A DNA stretch of 64,000 bases from Phytophthora colocasiae. Lineage: Eukaryota > Oomycota > Peronosporomycetes > Peronosporales > Peronosporaceae. The notes beneath the pieces were generated by a model, which was not told where the DNA came from, searched no databases, and saw nothing but the letters and a program-made list of their open reading frames with translations. How positions within the stretch are numbered: the first letter of the stretch is position 1; each line of letters begins with the position of its first letter. This document shows positions 43,991 to 55,280 of the stretch, one piece after another. The position numbers were made by a program, and so were the translations under genes. The stretch spans positions 1,364,001 through 1,428,000 of the forward strand of contig JAGKQI010000098.1 in the NCBI GenBank assembly GCA_018806915.1, read 5' to 3'.

Positions 43991-44292
43991 GAGGCTTTTA
44001 GCAAATTAGTTTGGTTTCTAATTTTCAAACGAAAGTTCGGTTGCTCAAAATAGGTTGAATGCGCCTTTAGCATCAAACCGAAATGTGGACAGCACCATGT
44101 GGTAGTCAAGGTCAGTTTTGAGGACGAATCCACTTAAGAATAGCACAAACAAACTCGCAGGTACGAGCTCAGAAAGAAAGCTGCCGCCTAATCTAATGGT
44201 ATTCCGATTCTCGAATGACCAGGATAAAGAGTTGCTGCGGGAGCTCATACGCCTCAAGCCTTTTGCAGCGGTCCGTGGTACGACACTCCGCG
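43991..44292 (+). mobile_element. Terminal fragment of a Harbinger transposon with the start of its Myb-like gene
   Basis: The TIR GAGGCTTTTAGCAAAT is at 43991-44006. ATG 44196 starts MVFRFSNDQDKELLRELIRL on the plus strand, ending at 44292 where the gypsy LTR begins. This is the inverted counterpart of 63036-63338; the rest of the Harbinger element is absent from this arm. Confidence 0.75.
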
Positions 44293-44751
44293 TGTAATGG
44301 GTCTACCTAGACCTATTAGGTGGCGTACACGTGCGCTTACGTGTATGAGGAAGCGTGCAATTAGAATAGACTTAATTTAAGTATACTTATTTAAATAAGT
44401 ATAATTAAATCAAATATAACTAAATTAAACTGCAAAATACCGTAAAATGAGAACTGTTATTGAATTTGGCATAAGCCAATTATGGACCTCCTAAAACTGT
44501 TTGTTATCTATTTCTAAAGGGTCTGCCAACGTGTGGTTGGCAGAAACTCTGCTCAGTGATTGGTAGAAATCCGTTACTTTCTACCAATAATATGCATAAA
44601 TGCACACGAACCACCCAATAATGTGGTTCGCCCATGTATCCATTGGTGTGTACAGCACACCAAGGTCTGAGGCCCATTTCCAACCTCTAACAGTTATCCT
44701 AACTGTTAGAGTTACAAGTGGTACAACCACTTGTACGTGTAACCCGTTACA
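44293..44751 (-). repeat. Gypsy A 3' LTR
   Basis: 459 bp, with a few differences from the other three LTRs (for example CATAA for CACAA, CCATTGG for CCTTTGG, one C missing near the end). Confidence 0.92.
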
Positions 44752-44851
44752 CCATCCCCCGTTAAGATTCGACGTATCGGTCTCGATACGTCAATCAACA
44801 GAACTTGACAAGACCGTCAAGTTCCCAAGAGAAATCCGAGTTCATTTCGCA

Positions 44852-46400
44852 ATGGACTCGCCAACGCATACGTCTCCGTCCGCTACTGCGGACGCGCAAG
44901 CCTCACCTGCTGCCTCTGCAGCAGGAACAACGACCTCAGCAGTGCCCACTAGCACTGCTGCTTCCAGCGGTCCGACAGAGAAACTCTCTGTCACCAAGTA
45001 CCATGCTCTCCATAAGGAGAAGCGCGAGAAGAAGAAGAAGTCTTCTTCTCTAGCAGAGATTAAGAATCCTGCTGTCCCTCTCAAAGAACTCTTTGGAGAG
45101 GACTACGAAGACATCCTCGACTACGAGGAGGATGTCGAGGAGGGGGAGGTTGATGTCAAGGCTCCCGCTCCCGTGTCTTCGTCCGAAGACACGTCAGACC
45201 CACCCGTGGGATCTCGACGACCTCGTAATGAGGCCTCGGACGCTTCAAGCTCGAAGCGTCCGCGCAGTGATGATGAAGCGTCCCCCATGTCGAGGGCGCT
45301 CACTGCCCCGCGCACTGATCCGCCAGTGCGCACGCCATGGATGCCTACTGAGGCGGAGATCCATGACCGGTTCGGTGCTAGTGCACCACCGAACCCGATA
45401 CTGTTGTACTCATGCAACAGTATCAAGCGACGACGACGTCGCGGCTAAGGTTGTCTTTGAGTCCGAGACTCAAAGACGCGACTACTATATCGGGCTCTTC
45501 CACGAGCTCCGATACTATGCAGCGAAGAAGACTTCGCGCAAGAGCAAAGTGCCAGAGTGGCAGGCACTTTGTCAGTCGTGGAACGCCTTTGTTGAAAACT
45601 TCAACAAAGACCCGAAGGCATATCGCGATCGCGTTGCTGCGGCTCGCGATCGCTATTACACTTACACTACACGTGGTAAGTGTGAACGCCTCCATGATCA
45701 GTCCATGGAAGCGGGGATCCCATGTGCCGTTCCCTTTGGCACACCCTGCCCGTGTTGCCAACCCTTGGCAACACGTCTCACCGAAAGTGATCTCCTGGGG
45801 TACACGATTGTCCGTGTACCCGATCACATCAAGGAGCTCCGTGGTCGTATTGTGCCACGCGAAGCTCCGAGTGCTGTGGCTGACCGCAGCACTCCTCGTG
45901 CAGGGTTTAACCCTGCAAGTTATGGTGGGCTTCGTACGCCCTCACCATTTCCGGAACGTTCTCCATCAGGACGTTCCGCGGCTCCCATGTATCTCGATGG
46001 GGAGGAAATCCTCTCCAACAAATACGAAAACGAACCCCTTGAGAGTTCGTTCTCTTATGAGCCACGATCCGCTCAACAATCCAGCGGATCGCTCCACGCG
46101 CGTCGCGCAACGGCGGCGGAGGGGGTGGGAACACTCCCACCGCATGGTCAACGCTATGACCATGACGATCGTGCCCTGCACGATCGAGTTGCTGCGCTGG
46201 AGCAGACACAGAGCGCTGAGATAGCTGCTCTGAAGCAGGAGGTTCGTGTCCTCCGTGCTGAGGTCTGCGAGGCAGCTCAGACTGCCTCGAACCTCTCGTC
46301 CGGTCTTGGGACGAGAGTGAACCGATTGATCGACCGTGTCGACGGTCTCGAGAAGGCCTTCCAGGCCTCTCGCACTCCTCAGTCGGACTACCAACCCTAG
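44852..46400 (+). pseudogene. Gypsy A antisense ORF, frameshifted copy
   Basis: Same protein as the intact 515-aa antisense ORF of element B, starting MDSPTHTSPSATADAQ at 44852. One extra G after ATCAA near 45427 shifts the frame; the remainder (VVFESETQRRDYYIG onward) continues in the second frame to the TAG at 46400. It is antisense to gag-pol and overlaps the chromodomain coding end (45907-46400). Confidence 0.85.
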
Positions 46401-49400
46401 GTAGTCCGTGCTGCACGTACGGCTTCAACCGCCCGACGTAGAAGGTCGGGTGGAGCCTCATGCTGGACGGTATGTCCAGCCGGTACGCGTTGCCGTGCCG
46501 TTCAAGTACTTTGAACGGCCCACTGAATCTTGGAGCAAGCTTGCTTGCTCCAAAGTCAGACACTGCATGTCTAGGTAGGTTTTGTGTAGCTAACAAAACT
46601 AATGAACCCTTTTCGAATTCATTTGTGTTGCCTCTACCAACAGTATCAGCGTTCAGCTTCTGTCGATCGACAGAAGCTGCGATAGCATCCTGGACAAACC
46701 GTATGACGGCTTGTCTTCGCTGGACAAAGTCTAGCGCACCCGAGCTGAATCCTTTCAGCTTGTCGCCCTTGTCAGCAGCAGGCCCTGCCTGCTCGCTATC
46801 ATCTCTCATGTCTGTGCCCGGCACAGACATCGCGCGCTCGTTCCTGCTCGAACGAGACGTCGCACGCGTCACCGCAGCTGATAGTGTGCTGCTATCAGTT
46901 TGCATTCTGCGGTTGTTCGGACGCAACCGTAGATCCTCCCCCACTTAAGGAGGAAGCTACCCCGCCGAGCATGCTCGGCAATCGTGGATGCCTCATGGCG
47001 TTCACGTAGAACGGTGTATGCCCTGTCGAGGCATGCACCGAGTTGTTGATGGCAAACTCTGCCATCGGCAAGCACTCGCTCCAATGCGGGAACGATTGAG
47101 CGTAGCTCTTCAACGTGTCACCCAATACACGGTTGACACGTTCGGTCTGTCCGTCCGTCTGCGAATGATCCGCAGTCGACATTGATAACTGTGAACCAAG
47201 AAGTGTAAACACTTCTTGCCAGTACCGCGCTGTGAAGCGTGGATCACGGTCCGACACAATGTCGAGCGGCATGCCATGGTGTTTGAACACCATGTCAACA
47301 AACAGTCGCGCAGTCTGCGCGGCTGTAACAGTAGCCGGGACGGCAGCAAGATGAACCATCTTGCTGAATCGGTCCACAAAGACAACGATGCCCGTCCTCC
47401 GCTTGCTGTCAGGCGGAAGACCGAAGACAAAGTCCATGGGCATGGACTGCCAACACTCCGACGGAGTCGGTAGTGATTGAAGAGGAGCCTGCGAGAACTG
47501 CGCAGGCTTCACGCGTTGACAAACCTCGCAAGCACGTACGTACTTGCGCACCCACTTGTACTGGTGGTGCCAGTAGAAGTCACGCGTGAGAAGAGTGTAT
47601 GTCTTCTCACGACCCGGATGCCCTGCCGTGGGGGCATCGTGATACTCGAACATGATCCTCAACCGGAGGTCATGATCATTCGGAACGACAATGCGATCCG
47701 CATTGTCGTCTACTGCACTGTACAACAGTAGGCCTTCGTGTACACGATAGCGGTGTACACGAGCTCGAAGATGAGGGGTTAGCTTCCGACGTGGCACGTC
47801 GGAAGGTGCTGCGAGGAACTCCAGCAGCCCCTTCGCGTCTGCATCCCTTGCATACGCGTTCTTCACGTCGTCAATCAACGTTGACGACGGCACACTTAAT
47901 CCTCACGACGCCAACAGCGTTGGCGTCGACCGTCTCCGCATAGTCAGGTCGACGCGATAACGCGTCGGCCACTACATTGAGTCTTCCGGGTTTGTACTCC
48001 ACCCGGAAGTTGTACTCCGCGAAGAAGGACAACCATCTCGCCATACGTTGCGAGATGTGCGGCGACTTAATCGCCGTCCGCAATGATGCGTGGTCTGTAT
48101 AGACCACGAACGGTCTACTCCCAAGTAGATACACTCGAAACTTTGCGAGTGCATACTTCATGGCAAGGAGCTCCTTGTCATGTACGGGGTAGTTACGCTC
48201 AGCTGGCTTCAGCTGACGCGATTGATAGTAGACCACACGATCACGCCCTTCGTGATCGTGCTGCATCAATGCACATCCGATTGCAAAGTCGGATGCATCA
48301 CACACTACGTGGAATGGACGATCTTGGTCCGCCACAGCCAAGATCGGCGCTTCAGTCAAGCCCTGCTTGACTGCACCGAATGCCTCCTCGCACTCGGTCG
48401 TCCAAATCCACTCAGCTTCTTTCTTAAGAAGCTGTGACAACGGGCGAATCTTGCCCGCATAGTTCTCCACGTACTTGCACAAGTACGTGGCAAATGAGAA
48501 CTGCCTCAGTTCCTTCACATTGGATGGCGTGGGCCATTCATTGATCACTCTGACCTTCTCTGGGTCAGGGCGCACGCCGTCTTTCCCCACGAGACACCCC
48601 AGCACGGGTATCTCGCTCGCCCCGAAGATACACTTCTTCAGGTTCGCATAGAGCTTATGTTTCCTCATAAGCTCTAGCAGCTTCCGGAGATGCACAAGGT
48701 GCATCTTAATGTCCGTCTTCCCGTTCACAGCCCGGCTGTGGACGAACACGTCGTCGAAGTAGCTCGGTGCGAAGTCGCGCACCGAGCGCAATAGATGTGT
48801 CACGCATCTATTGAACGTCGCAGGGGCGTTCTTAAGCCCCTGTGGCATGACGAGCCACTCCCAAAGCATACCGCTTGGAGTGCTTACCGCAGTGAGAGGG
48901 ATATCCCTCTCACGCATGAGGATTTGATAGAATCCATCACGCAGATCTAGAGCACTGAAGATAGTGCTCAAGGCCATCGAATCGATGATAACATCTTTTC
49001 GCAGTATCGGCGTCTGCGCCGGTATCGTCGCATCGTTCAACTTGTTGTACGCATGAACGATGCGCCAGCCGCCCTGTGGTTTCTTAACACAGAACGTTGG
49101 GGCACTGTGCGGGGACTTTGACTCCCGCACTTGACCTGCAAGACGACGACTTTCAAAGAAGTCGTCGATCGCTTGCACTTGTTCACGCGGCAGTGGCCAC
49201 TGCCGTGTAACACAGTACTTCGTGCCCGGCACGAGATCAATCTCGTGCTGTACGCCCTTATCCTTCGGAAGCTCCGAAGGAATCTCGTCCGGGAGTACAT
49301 CCTTGTACTCCCGCAGAACTTCGTAGTAGGGACTCGACCTCAACGAGTCCCAACTCTGCTCTTCGAAGCGCTGCTTCTTAGTCTTCGCACTGAGGGAGTC

Positions 49401-49556
49401 ATCACCCTCAGTGATCCCATCGACGACGAGCTTCTTCAGCTCTTCGGCCTCGCGCTCCACTCTCTCGATATCCGAGAGAATGCAAATTTGTTCGATGCGT
49501 CCATCGTACAAGTCTCGCGCGAAGCGCTTCCAACTCATCGTTGGAAGTGCGGTCAA
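45907..49556 (-). pseudogene. Gypsy A pol: RT, RNase H, integrase, chromodomain (two frameshifts)
   Basis: 49556-47871 is an open RT/RNase H frame: VPGTKYCVTRQWPLP, HAYNKLNDATIP, FSALDLRDGFYQI, APATFNRCVTHLL, SYFDDVFVHS (the FDD form of the YxDD box), then FHVVCDASDFAIGCAL and VYTDHASLR for RNase H. Integrase (47893-46895) carries an HHCC zinc region ending ACEVCQRVKPAQF, and core residues in MDFVFGLPP and TADHSQTDGQTERVNR. The chromodomain (46944-45907) contains AIRWIVERIVAHK and WRGFPPHRDTWEP. Frame changes occur at about 47880 and 46900-46940. Confidence 0.92.
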
Positions 49557-50484
49557 GCCGACGCACTCGTCGGCGGATTCTCCAACCGCATCCTCTGGTA
49601 CTGTAACCCAGTACCAGTACGTGTCAAGACGTTCAACGTCTCGACACTCGGTGTCTGCACTGCAGATACACCCGTCTCAGTCCCGGACTGAGACTCGCGC
49701 AACTCCTGAGCTTGCGCCGCGAAGATCTACCATGGAGCCCGGCTCCAGGTGCTCCACGTCAAGGCATCGTACCTTGGACGGGACGTTATCGCAATCGTCA
49801 GCGGATTCCTTCCGCTGACTCGCACTATCAAGCCCGGCAAGTGCCGCTCATCGCGTGCAGCGCTGCTGCACGTGAGCACGCAGGTTGTTCGGGTGCTGGG
49901 CGTTTGCAACCGCCAGCACCTCCTGCCGCGCAGTCGGTTCCCTGAACCGCTGCGCCTCCATCCGCTCCCGGAGCGGATGAAGCAACCGCATCGTCGACTC
50001 CCGGAGTCGACGTGCTCTCGCTAGCTTCCTGCGCTAGCGAGTGTTCGCTTGTACACATATCATCCGTTCCCAGAGCGGATGTACGATCGCTAGTTCCCGG
50101 AACTAGCAGCGACTGTTCGCCTATACACGTCTCATCAGCTCCGGAGCTGATGACCGATCGCTAGTTCCGGAACTAGCAGCGAAGCGCCAGTGGCGTCAGC
50201 TCCCAGAGCTGACGCACGCCTTCGGTTCACCGAATATTATTTGCTTCGTCAACTCCCAGAGTTGACGCGACGTCGTCGGCGCGACCCTTGGGGGCTTGAA
50301 GTACCTCCAAGGATACCGGTAATACCGGTATAATACCTTCTCTCAGGTGAATCGCATTCACCTGACCATCACCCATGTGACAAACATCATTCAGATGTTT
50401 ACGCGTCAGGTGATTCACATTCACCTGACCATCACTCATGTGACCGCGACCCTTCGGCTCAGATTTCTGAGTCGACACATTTTC

Positions 50485-50958
50485 TCACAACGACTCCTGA
50501 GTCGTTGATGGTCGCCGGCGGCGATCGGAGGCAGCGGCGGCCGCTGCTGCCTCAACTGGGGATCCACATGCACCGGCCGGTGCATGTGCAGCACTGACAG
50601 GGCCATCGCTCTCTGTCGTGCATGTGTTGTTGAAGCGTACGAGTGTACGCTTCTCCCAGTTGATCACCGGGTCATGCCGTGCAAGCCACGGCATGCCTAA
50701 TACCAAGTCGAACTTATCGTCTAGATCCAAGACGATAAGATCTTCTACAAACGTCCTTCGTTTGTAAGAGAAGCGCACACGGACTACGCGCTTCTCAGTC
50801 CTCACGGTGGCACCTGTTGCCAACCGCACCTCCAACACGCCGCGAGGCGTGTCGGCCTCCTCGAAGTCAAGCCTTCGAAGACTCCCCTGTCGAACAAAGT
50901 TGTTCGACGCGCCCGAGTCCACTAGGGCACGAAGAGAGTTCACTCTCTTCGACATCAC
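50485..50958 (-). pseudogene. Gypsy A retroviral-type aspartic protease
   Basis: The active site LRALVDSGASNNFV and later LDDKFDLVLGMPWLARHD mark a gypsy protease. The following linker (50480-49560) is out of frame because of single-base differences at hairpin apexes relative to element B. Confidence 0.85.
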
Positions 50959-51060
50959 GTTCAGGATGACAAGGTTTGACTTGTCATCTTGCAGCAGTCC
51001 TCATCGTCGCGTGTCCAAGCTCGACACGCGAGACTGCATCACCAGTAGGACGCCCCGCGC

Positions 51061-52005
51061 CTACTGGTCCTTGGCGTTTTTTGAACGCCCGCCCGCTGTG
51101 CACTCGCGTGCATAGTGACCGATGTTACTACACTTGTAACATCGAACCTTGCTGTTCCTACGCTGCTGTTGACCAGCAGTCGTAGCACTCGAGAGGTCCA
51201 TAGGTTCCGGACCTCCCGTCTTCACAACAGGACGCGCCGGCTTCGGCGCGTTCGCATGGAGTTTAGCTTGACGCCGGCTAAACTCCTCTTGCATTGCAAG
51301 GCTGATCGCCTCTTCGAGAGTATTCGGATACTCTCGGAAGAGATACGTCTTGACGGGACCATCTCTTAGTCCCTTCATGAACGTGACGACCTTGGTCGCC
51401 TCGTCGATCGGGTTGGCCACTATGTTCGATACCAAGTATCGAGCACGCTGGGCAAAGGTGTGAACATCATCCTTGCCCTGCTGCAGATCGAGAAACTCCG
51501 CTCTCGATCTGAACTCGTTCTTCGGAGGCTCAAACGCAAGTTTGAGTTCCTCCTTGAACACCTCATACGTGCTGAAGCACGTAGGATCCGAGAGTCGGCG
51601 CCCATAGGCCCAACTCCTCGCACGTCCGCCAAGACATGACATGGCGAACGCGACCTTCGACATCGGATCGACGATACGTCGAGCCGCAACGGCTGTGTCA
51701 AGTTCGACAAGCCAACGAAGGAGGGTCTCGTCCTCCTTCCCCGTGTAGGTACTCACGTGGAGTTTCAACGACTCCACGCGTGGCTTCAGGGAAGCCACCG
51801 AGGCAGCAACATCTCGTTGCTCCTTAACAATGTACCCCAGAGCAACACCGTGTTGCTCTGTCGGCGATAGCGTACGAAGCATCGTCGCTACCGCTGCCTC
51901 TCCAATGACTTGTGAAAGTCTTTGGAGAGCTTCCCACTCTGGATCTGACAGGTGGGCACAGTCCGTGCGCGTCACGGACATGTGAAGTCCCAGCGGATCC
52001 CTCAT
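51061..52005 (-). CDS. Gypsy A gag
   Basis: 314 codons with a retrotransposon-gag core (AMSCLGGRARSWAYGRRL, EELKLAFEPPKNEFRSR) and one CCHC zinc knuckle near the C-terminus (CYKCSNIGHYAREC). A small frame change near 51985 separates it from the upstream start used by element B. Confidence 0.9.
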   Translation of the reverse strand: MRDPLGLHMSVTRTDCAHLSDPEWEALQRLSQVIGEAAVATMLRTLSPTEQHGVALGYIVKEQRDVAASVASLKPRVESLKLHVSTYTGKEDETLLRWLVELDTAVAARRIVDPMSKVAFAMSCLGGRARSWAYGRRLSDPTCFSTYEVFKEELKLAFEPPKNEFRSRAEFLDLQQGKDDVHTFAQRARYLVSNIVANPIDEATKVVTFMKGLRDGPVKTYLFREYPNTLEEAISLAMQEEFSRRQAKLHANAPKPARPVVKTGGPEPMDLSSATTAGQQQRRNSKVRCYKCSNIGHYARECTAGGRSKNAKDQ

Positions 52006-52094
52006 CCATTGGGGAGTTCTCTACCCCGCGTTCGTATGACTCCATACGAACGAACAGCAGTCGGTCGTGGGACGGACTACAAAGTGCTACCAGG

Positions 52095-52554
52095 TGTAAT
52101 GGGTCTACCTAGACCTATTAGGTGGCGTACACGTGCGCTTACGTGTATGAGGAAGCGTGCAATTAGAATAGACTTAATTTAAGTATACTTATTTAAATAA
52201 GTATAATTAAATCAAATATAACTAAATTAAACTGCAAAATACCGTAAAATGAGAACTGTTATTGAATTTGGCATAAGCCAATTATGGACCTCCTAAAACT
52301 GTTTGTTATCTATTTCTAAAGGGTCTGCCAACGTGTGGTTGGCAGAAACTCTGCTCAGTGATTGGTAGAAATCCGTTACTTTCTACCAATAATATGCACA
52401 AATGCACACGAACCACCCAATAATGTAGTTCGCCCATGTATCCTTTGGTGTGTACAGCACACCAAGGTCTGAGGCCCATTTCCAACCTCTAACAGTTATC
52501 CTAACTGTTAGAGTTACAAGTGGTACAACCACTTGTACGTGTAACCCCGTTACA
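52095..52554 (-). repeat. Gypsy A 5' LTR
   Basis: 460 bp, nearly identical to the element B LTRs. Its outer edge at 52554 is also the exact inner end of the left arm of the large inverted repeat. Confidence 0.92.
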
Positions 52555-52837
52555 GATGAGCTAATCAAAGAAATTGCAGCTTTTGTTCGAATAGTCTTGG
52601 AGTCTTGGCTTTTGTTTTCTGCCATTAGAGGCTTTTAGCAAATCCGAAATTTGTGTTTTTCCGGTTTGATCATATGCATTCTTGCCCTATTCACTGGTCT
52701 CAACAGGAAAGTTAAACCGAATCAACTTGTCCAAACCGGACGAAACAACCTATAGTTACTGTTCTATTGCTAATTATTACGGTTTATATCAAGAACCTAA
52801 TTTGCGACCGTTCACAGCTAAATCGGCGGCACCTGCC

Positions 52838-54061
52838 ATGGATCCTAGAGAAGCGCAGGACCCAAGGGAAGATGCTGTCATAACTGACGGTGAAGCTACG
52901 GAATACGCCCTCGACAGTGACATGAAGTGGTTTGTGAGGACTGCTGTGCGGGGAGTGCCTCGTCATCATCGTTCAGCGTACATGTATCAGCGCTTGCTTC
53001 AAGCCCGTGAGACTGGTAATACTCTGGAAGCTGCCGTTTTCTTTTCAGAGTTGGCTACAATGGCGAAACCGGTGACTACCCGACGTGTGCCTTTCAATTT
53101 CAACAGTGTGTCAGAGGATGAATCTCTCATACGATTCAGGTGTTCCAAAGCAGAACTAGTCATGCTCATTGATTTAATGGGTTTAACTGAAACTATAACG
53201 AGAGAGAGAACAAAAGCATCAGCAATCGAAGCTCTTTGCATTTTGCTGTATAGGCTGGCCGCTCCCGTACGTGGAACCGAGCTACAAGACTACTTCGGTC
53301 GCTCTGAGAGCGGGATATCTAACATTTTCTTGCACACGTTGAATTTTCTCGATGTCAAGTATAAGAAGCTACTAGCATTTAACGGTCACATCGCAGCTAC
53401 ACGACTTTGTGTGTACGCAAATGCAATCTTTGAAGCCGGATCGCCATACACAAACATTTGGAGCTTTATTGATGGCACTGTTAGAGGTATTTGCCGTCCG
53501 CAGCCAAGGAAAAAGGGCTCTGGAAAGATGTTGACACAGCAATCAGTTTATAATGGTCACAAGCGCAAGCATGGCCTCAAATTTCAGACTCTAGTCACCC
53601 CTGATGGACTTATTATCCATCTATTCGGGCCATTTCCTGGGCGCAACCACGACATTAAGATGTTTACCGAATCCGGGCTTGCAGACCAAGTTCGTAGCGA
53701 TTTTCGTTTTGCCGACTACAGAAGTTTTGGTGACTGTGCTTATGGTCGGGACGATGTGATGCTGAGCCCATTTGAAGGCGCAGTTGGAAACCTTACCGAG
53801 GCGCAAAAGGATATTAACAGCAAGATGAGCAAGGTCAGAGTGTCTGTCGAGTGGTCTTACGCTCAAGTGGTGAACTATTGGAAAACTCTTGACGTCAAGT
53901 CGAATCTTCGTGTCGGTACACAACCTGTTGGACAAATGTATCGCGTTGGTATCTTAATGACCAATTGCATAACATGCACTCGTGGTGGGAATACTGCAAG
54001 CGACTACTTCAGGGTCAAACCACCAGATATCAGAGAATATTTGAGAACAAACAGCAATTAG
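52838..54061 (+). CDS. PIF/Harbinger transposase nuclease (DDE_4)
   Basis: 407 aa from ATG 52838 (MDPREAQDPRED), the first ATG in a frame that is open further upstream. An N-terminal helix-turn-helix-like region (LQDYFGRSESGISNIFLHTL) precedes the nuclease core with FIDGTVRGICRP (first Asp), LFGPFPGRNHDIKMF (second Asp) and VEWSYAQVVNYW (Glu). The frame is intact, so the protein could still be active if its Myb-like partner were supplied. It lies in the spacer of the inverted repeat. Confidence 0.9.
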   Translation: MDPREAQDPREDAVITDGEATEYALDSDMKWFVRTAVRGVPRHHRSAYMYQRLLQARETGNTLEAAVFFSELATMAKPVTTRRVPFNFNSVSEDESLIRFRCSKAELVMLIDLMGLTETITRERTKASAIEALCILLYRLAAPVRGTELQDYFGRSESGISNIFLHTLNFLDVKYKKLLAFNGHIAATRLCVYANAIFEAGSPYTNIWSFIDGTVRGICRPQPRKKGSGKMLTQQSVYNGHKRKHGLKFQTLVTPDGLIIHLFGPFPGRNHDIKMFTESGLADQVRSDFRFADYRSFGDCAYGRDDVMLSPFEGAVGNLTEAQKDINSKMSKVRVSVEWSYAQVVNYWKTLDVKSNLRVGTQPVGQMYRVGILMTNCITCTRGGNTASDYFRVKPPDIREYLRTNSN

Positions 54062-54771
54062 GCGGATTTTATTCATTTTAATTGTCTTTCCGAGAGATTG
54101 CTGCACTAAAAATCTTGGCACACTCAATGATGAGGTCTTGATTGCTTTTCTGTAGACGCTCTTGAAAGCGAAGGTGTTGGTCATCTCTTTCTTTTTCAAA
54201 AATGAGTCGTTGTTCAAATTGCAGCTGTGATTGACGGAGCTCCTGTTCCTTCAGCTCGAACTCTTGTCGCTGACGTTTTTCTTGCCGTTTTATCTCCTGT
54301 TGAAATGCGTTCACCCGTTTTGGTGTCAATCGTGGTGTTCGTGATGATGCACCTGATACTGTTGAACAACGAGAAACACTGCTGTCAGGATCACTACAAT
54401 CACTAACAGAACCATCGGAGTCAAATTTTGCACGAAGTGCCCGGCGACGGGCGCTTTCTCGAACTATTTCTTCAGCGCACATGGCTATTTGTTCATCCTT
54501 TTGTTGTTTTTTGTTCTTGATTGTTTTTTTCTCTGACTTGAAGTGGTCTTCCAGCGCCACATACTCCCGTACAAGCCCTTCGCGCTCATCGTAGTGGCTT
54601 TGGATGTTAACAGCATCAACCGACTCCTCAATCCCGCTGCCTCGAGCAGAAGCGGCTTCGGAATCCTTGAATATTTGCTTCAGAAGCGTGAGACGATCAC
54701 GAATCTGCTTCACGTTGACCTCCACACCAAAGGCAGATGAGAGTGAAGCTGCAACATCGCTCCATACGCGG

Positions 54772-55231
54772 TGTAACGGGGTTACACGTACAAGTGGTTG
54801 TACCACTTGTAACTCTAACAGTTAGGATAACTGTTAGAGGTTGGAAATGGGCCTCAGACCTTGGTGTGCTGTACACACCAAAGGATACATGGGCGAACCA
54901 CATTATTGGGTGGTTCGTGTGCATTTGTGCATATTATTGGTAGAAAGTAACGGATTTCTACCAATCACTGAGCAGAGTTTCTGCCAACCACACGTTGGCA
55001 GACCCTTTAGAAATAGATAACAAACAGTTTTAGGAGGTCCATAATTGGCTTATGCCAAATTCAATAACAGTTCTCATTTTACGGTATTTTGCAGTTTAAT
55101 TTAGTTATATTTGATTTAATTATACTTATTTAAATAAGTATACTTAAATTAAGTCTATTCTAATTGCACGCTTCCTCATACACGTAAGCGCACGTGTACG
55201 CCACCTAATAGGTCTAGGTAGACCCATTACA
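54772..55231 (+). repeat. Gypsy B 5' LTR
   Basis: TGTAACGGGG to CCCATTACA, 460 bp. Visible hairpins include TACAAGTGGT/ACCACTTGTA at 54789-54811 and CTCTAACAGTTA/TAACTGTTAGAG at 54813-54839. Confidence 0.93.
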
Positions 55232-55280
55232 CCTGGTAGCACTTTGTAGTCCGTCCCACGACCGACTGCTGTTCGTTCGT

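Larger units (their letters stand above)
43331..52554 (+). repeat. Left arm of the giant inverted repeat (at least 9.2 kb)
   Basis: Matches 54772-64000 in inverted orientation with scattered substitutions and small indels. Contents: NLP gene 5' part, flank, Harbinger end, full gypsy element A. The pairing ends exactly at the gypsy LTR edge at 52554; the outer limit lies beyond the window on the right arm. Confidence 0.9.
44293..52554 (-). mobile_element. Chromodomain gypsy element A, 8,262 bp, gag-pol on the minus strand
   Basis: LTRs at 52095-52554 (5') and 44293-44751 (3'). In sense orientation they run TGTAACGGGG to CCCATTACA. Order gag, protease, RT, RNase H, integrase, chromodomain, plus an antisense ORF beside the 3' LTR. 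Flanks do not match (CCGCG beside the 3' LTR, GATGA beside the 5' LTR), unlike element B, so it is a recombinant or duplicated copy. Coding regions have frameshifts in the aORF, linker and integrase; the RT/RNase H frame is open. Confidence 0.93.

Noticed and set aside
45121..46394. Other overlapping ORFs in the gypsy antisense ORF region
   Set aside because: They are frame shadows of the 515-aa ORF or of pol, with Arg/Ser-rich composition. The hairpin structure makes both strands look alike and inflates open frames.
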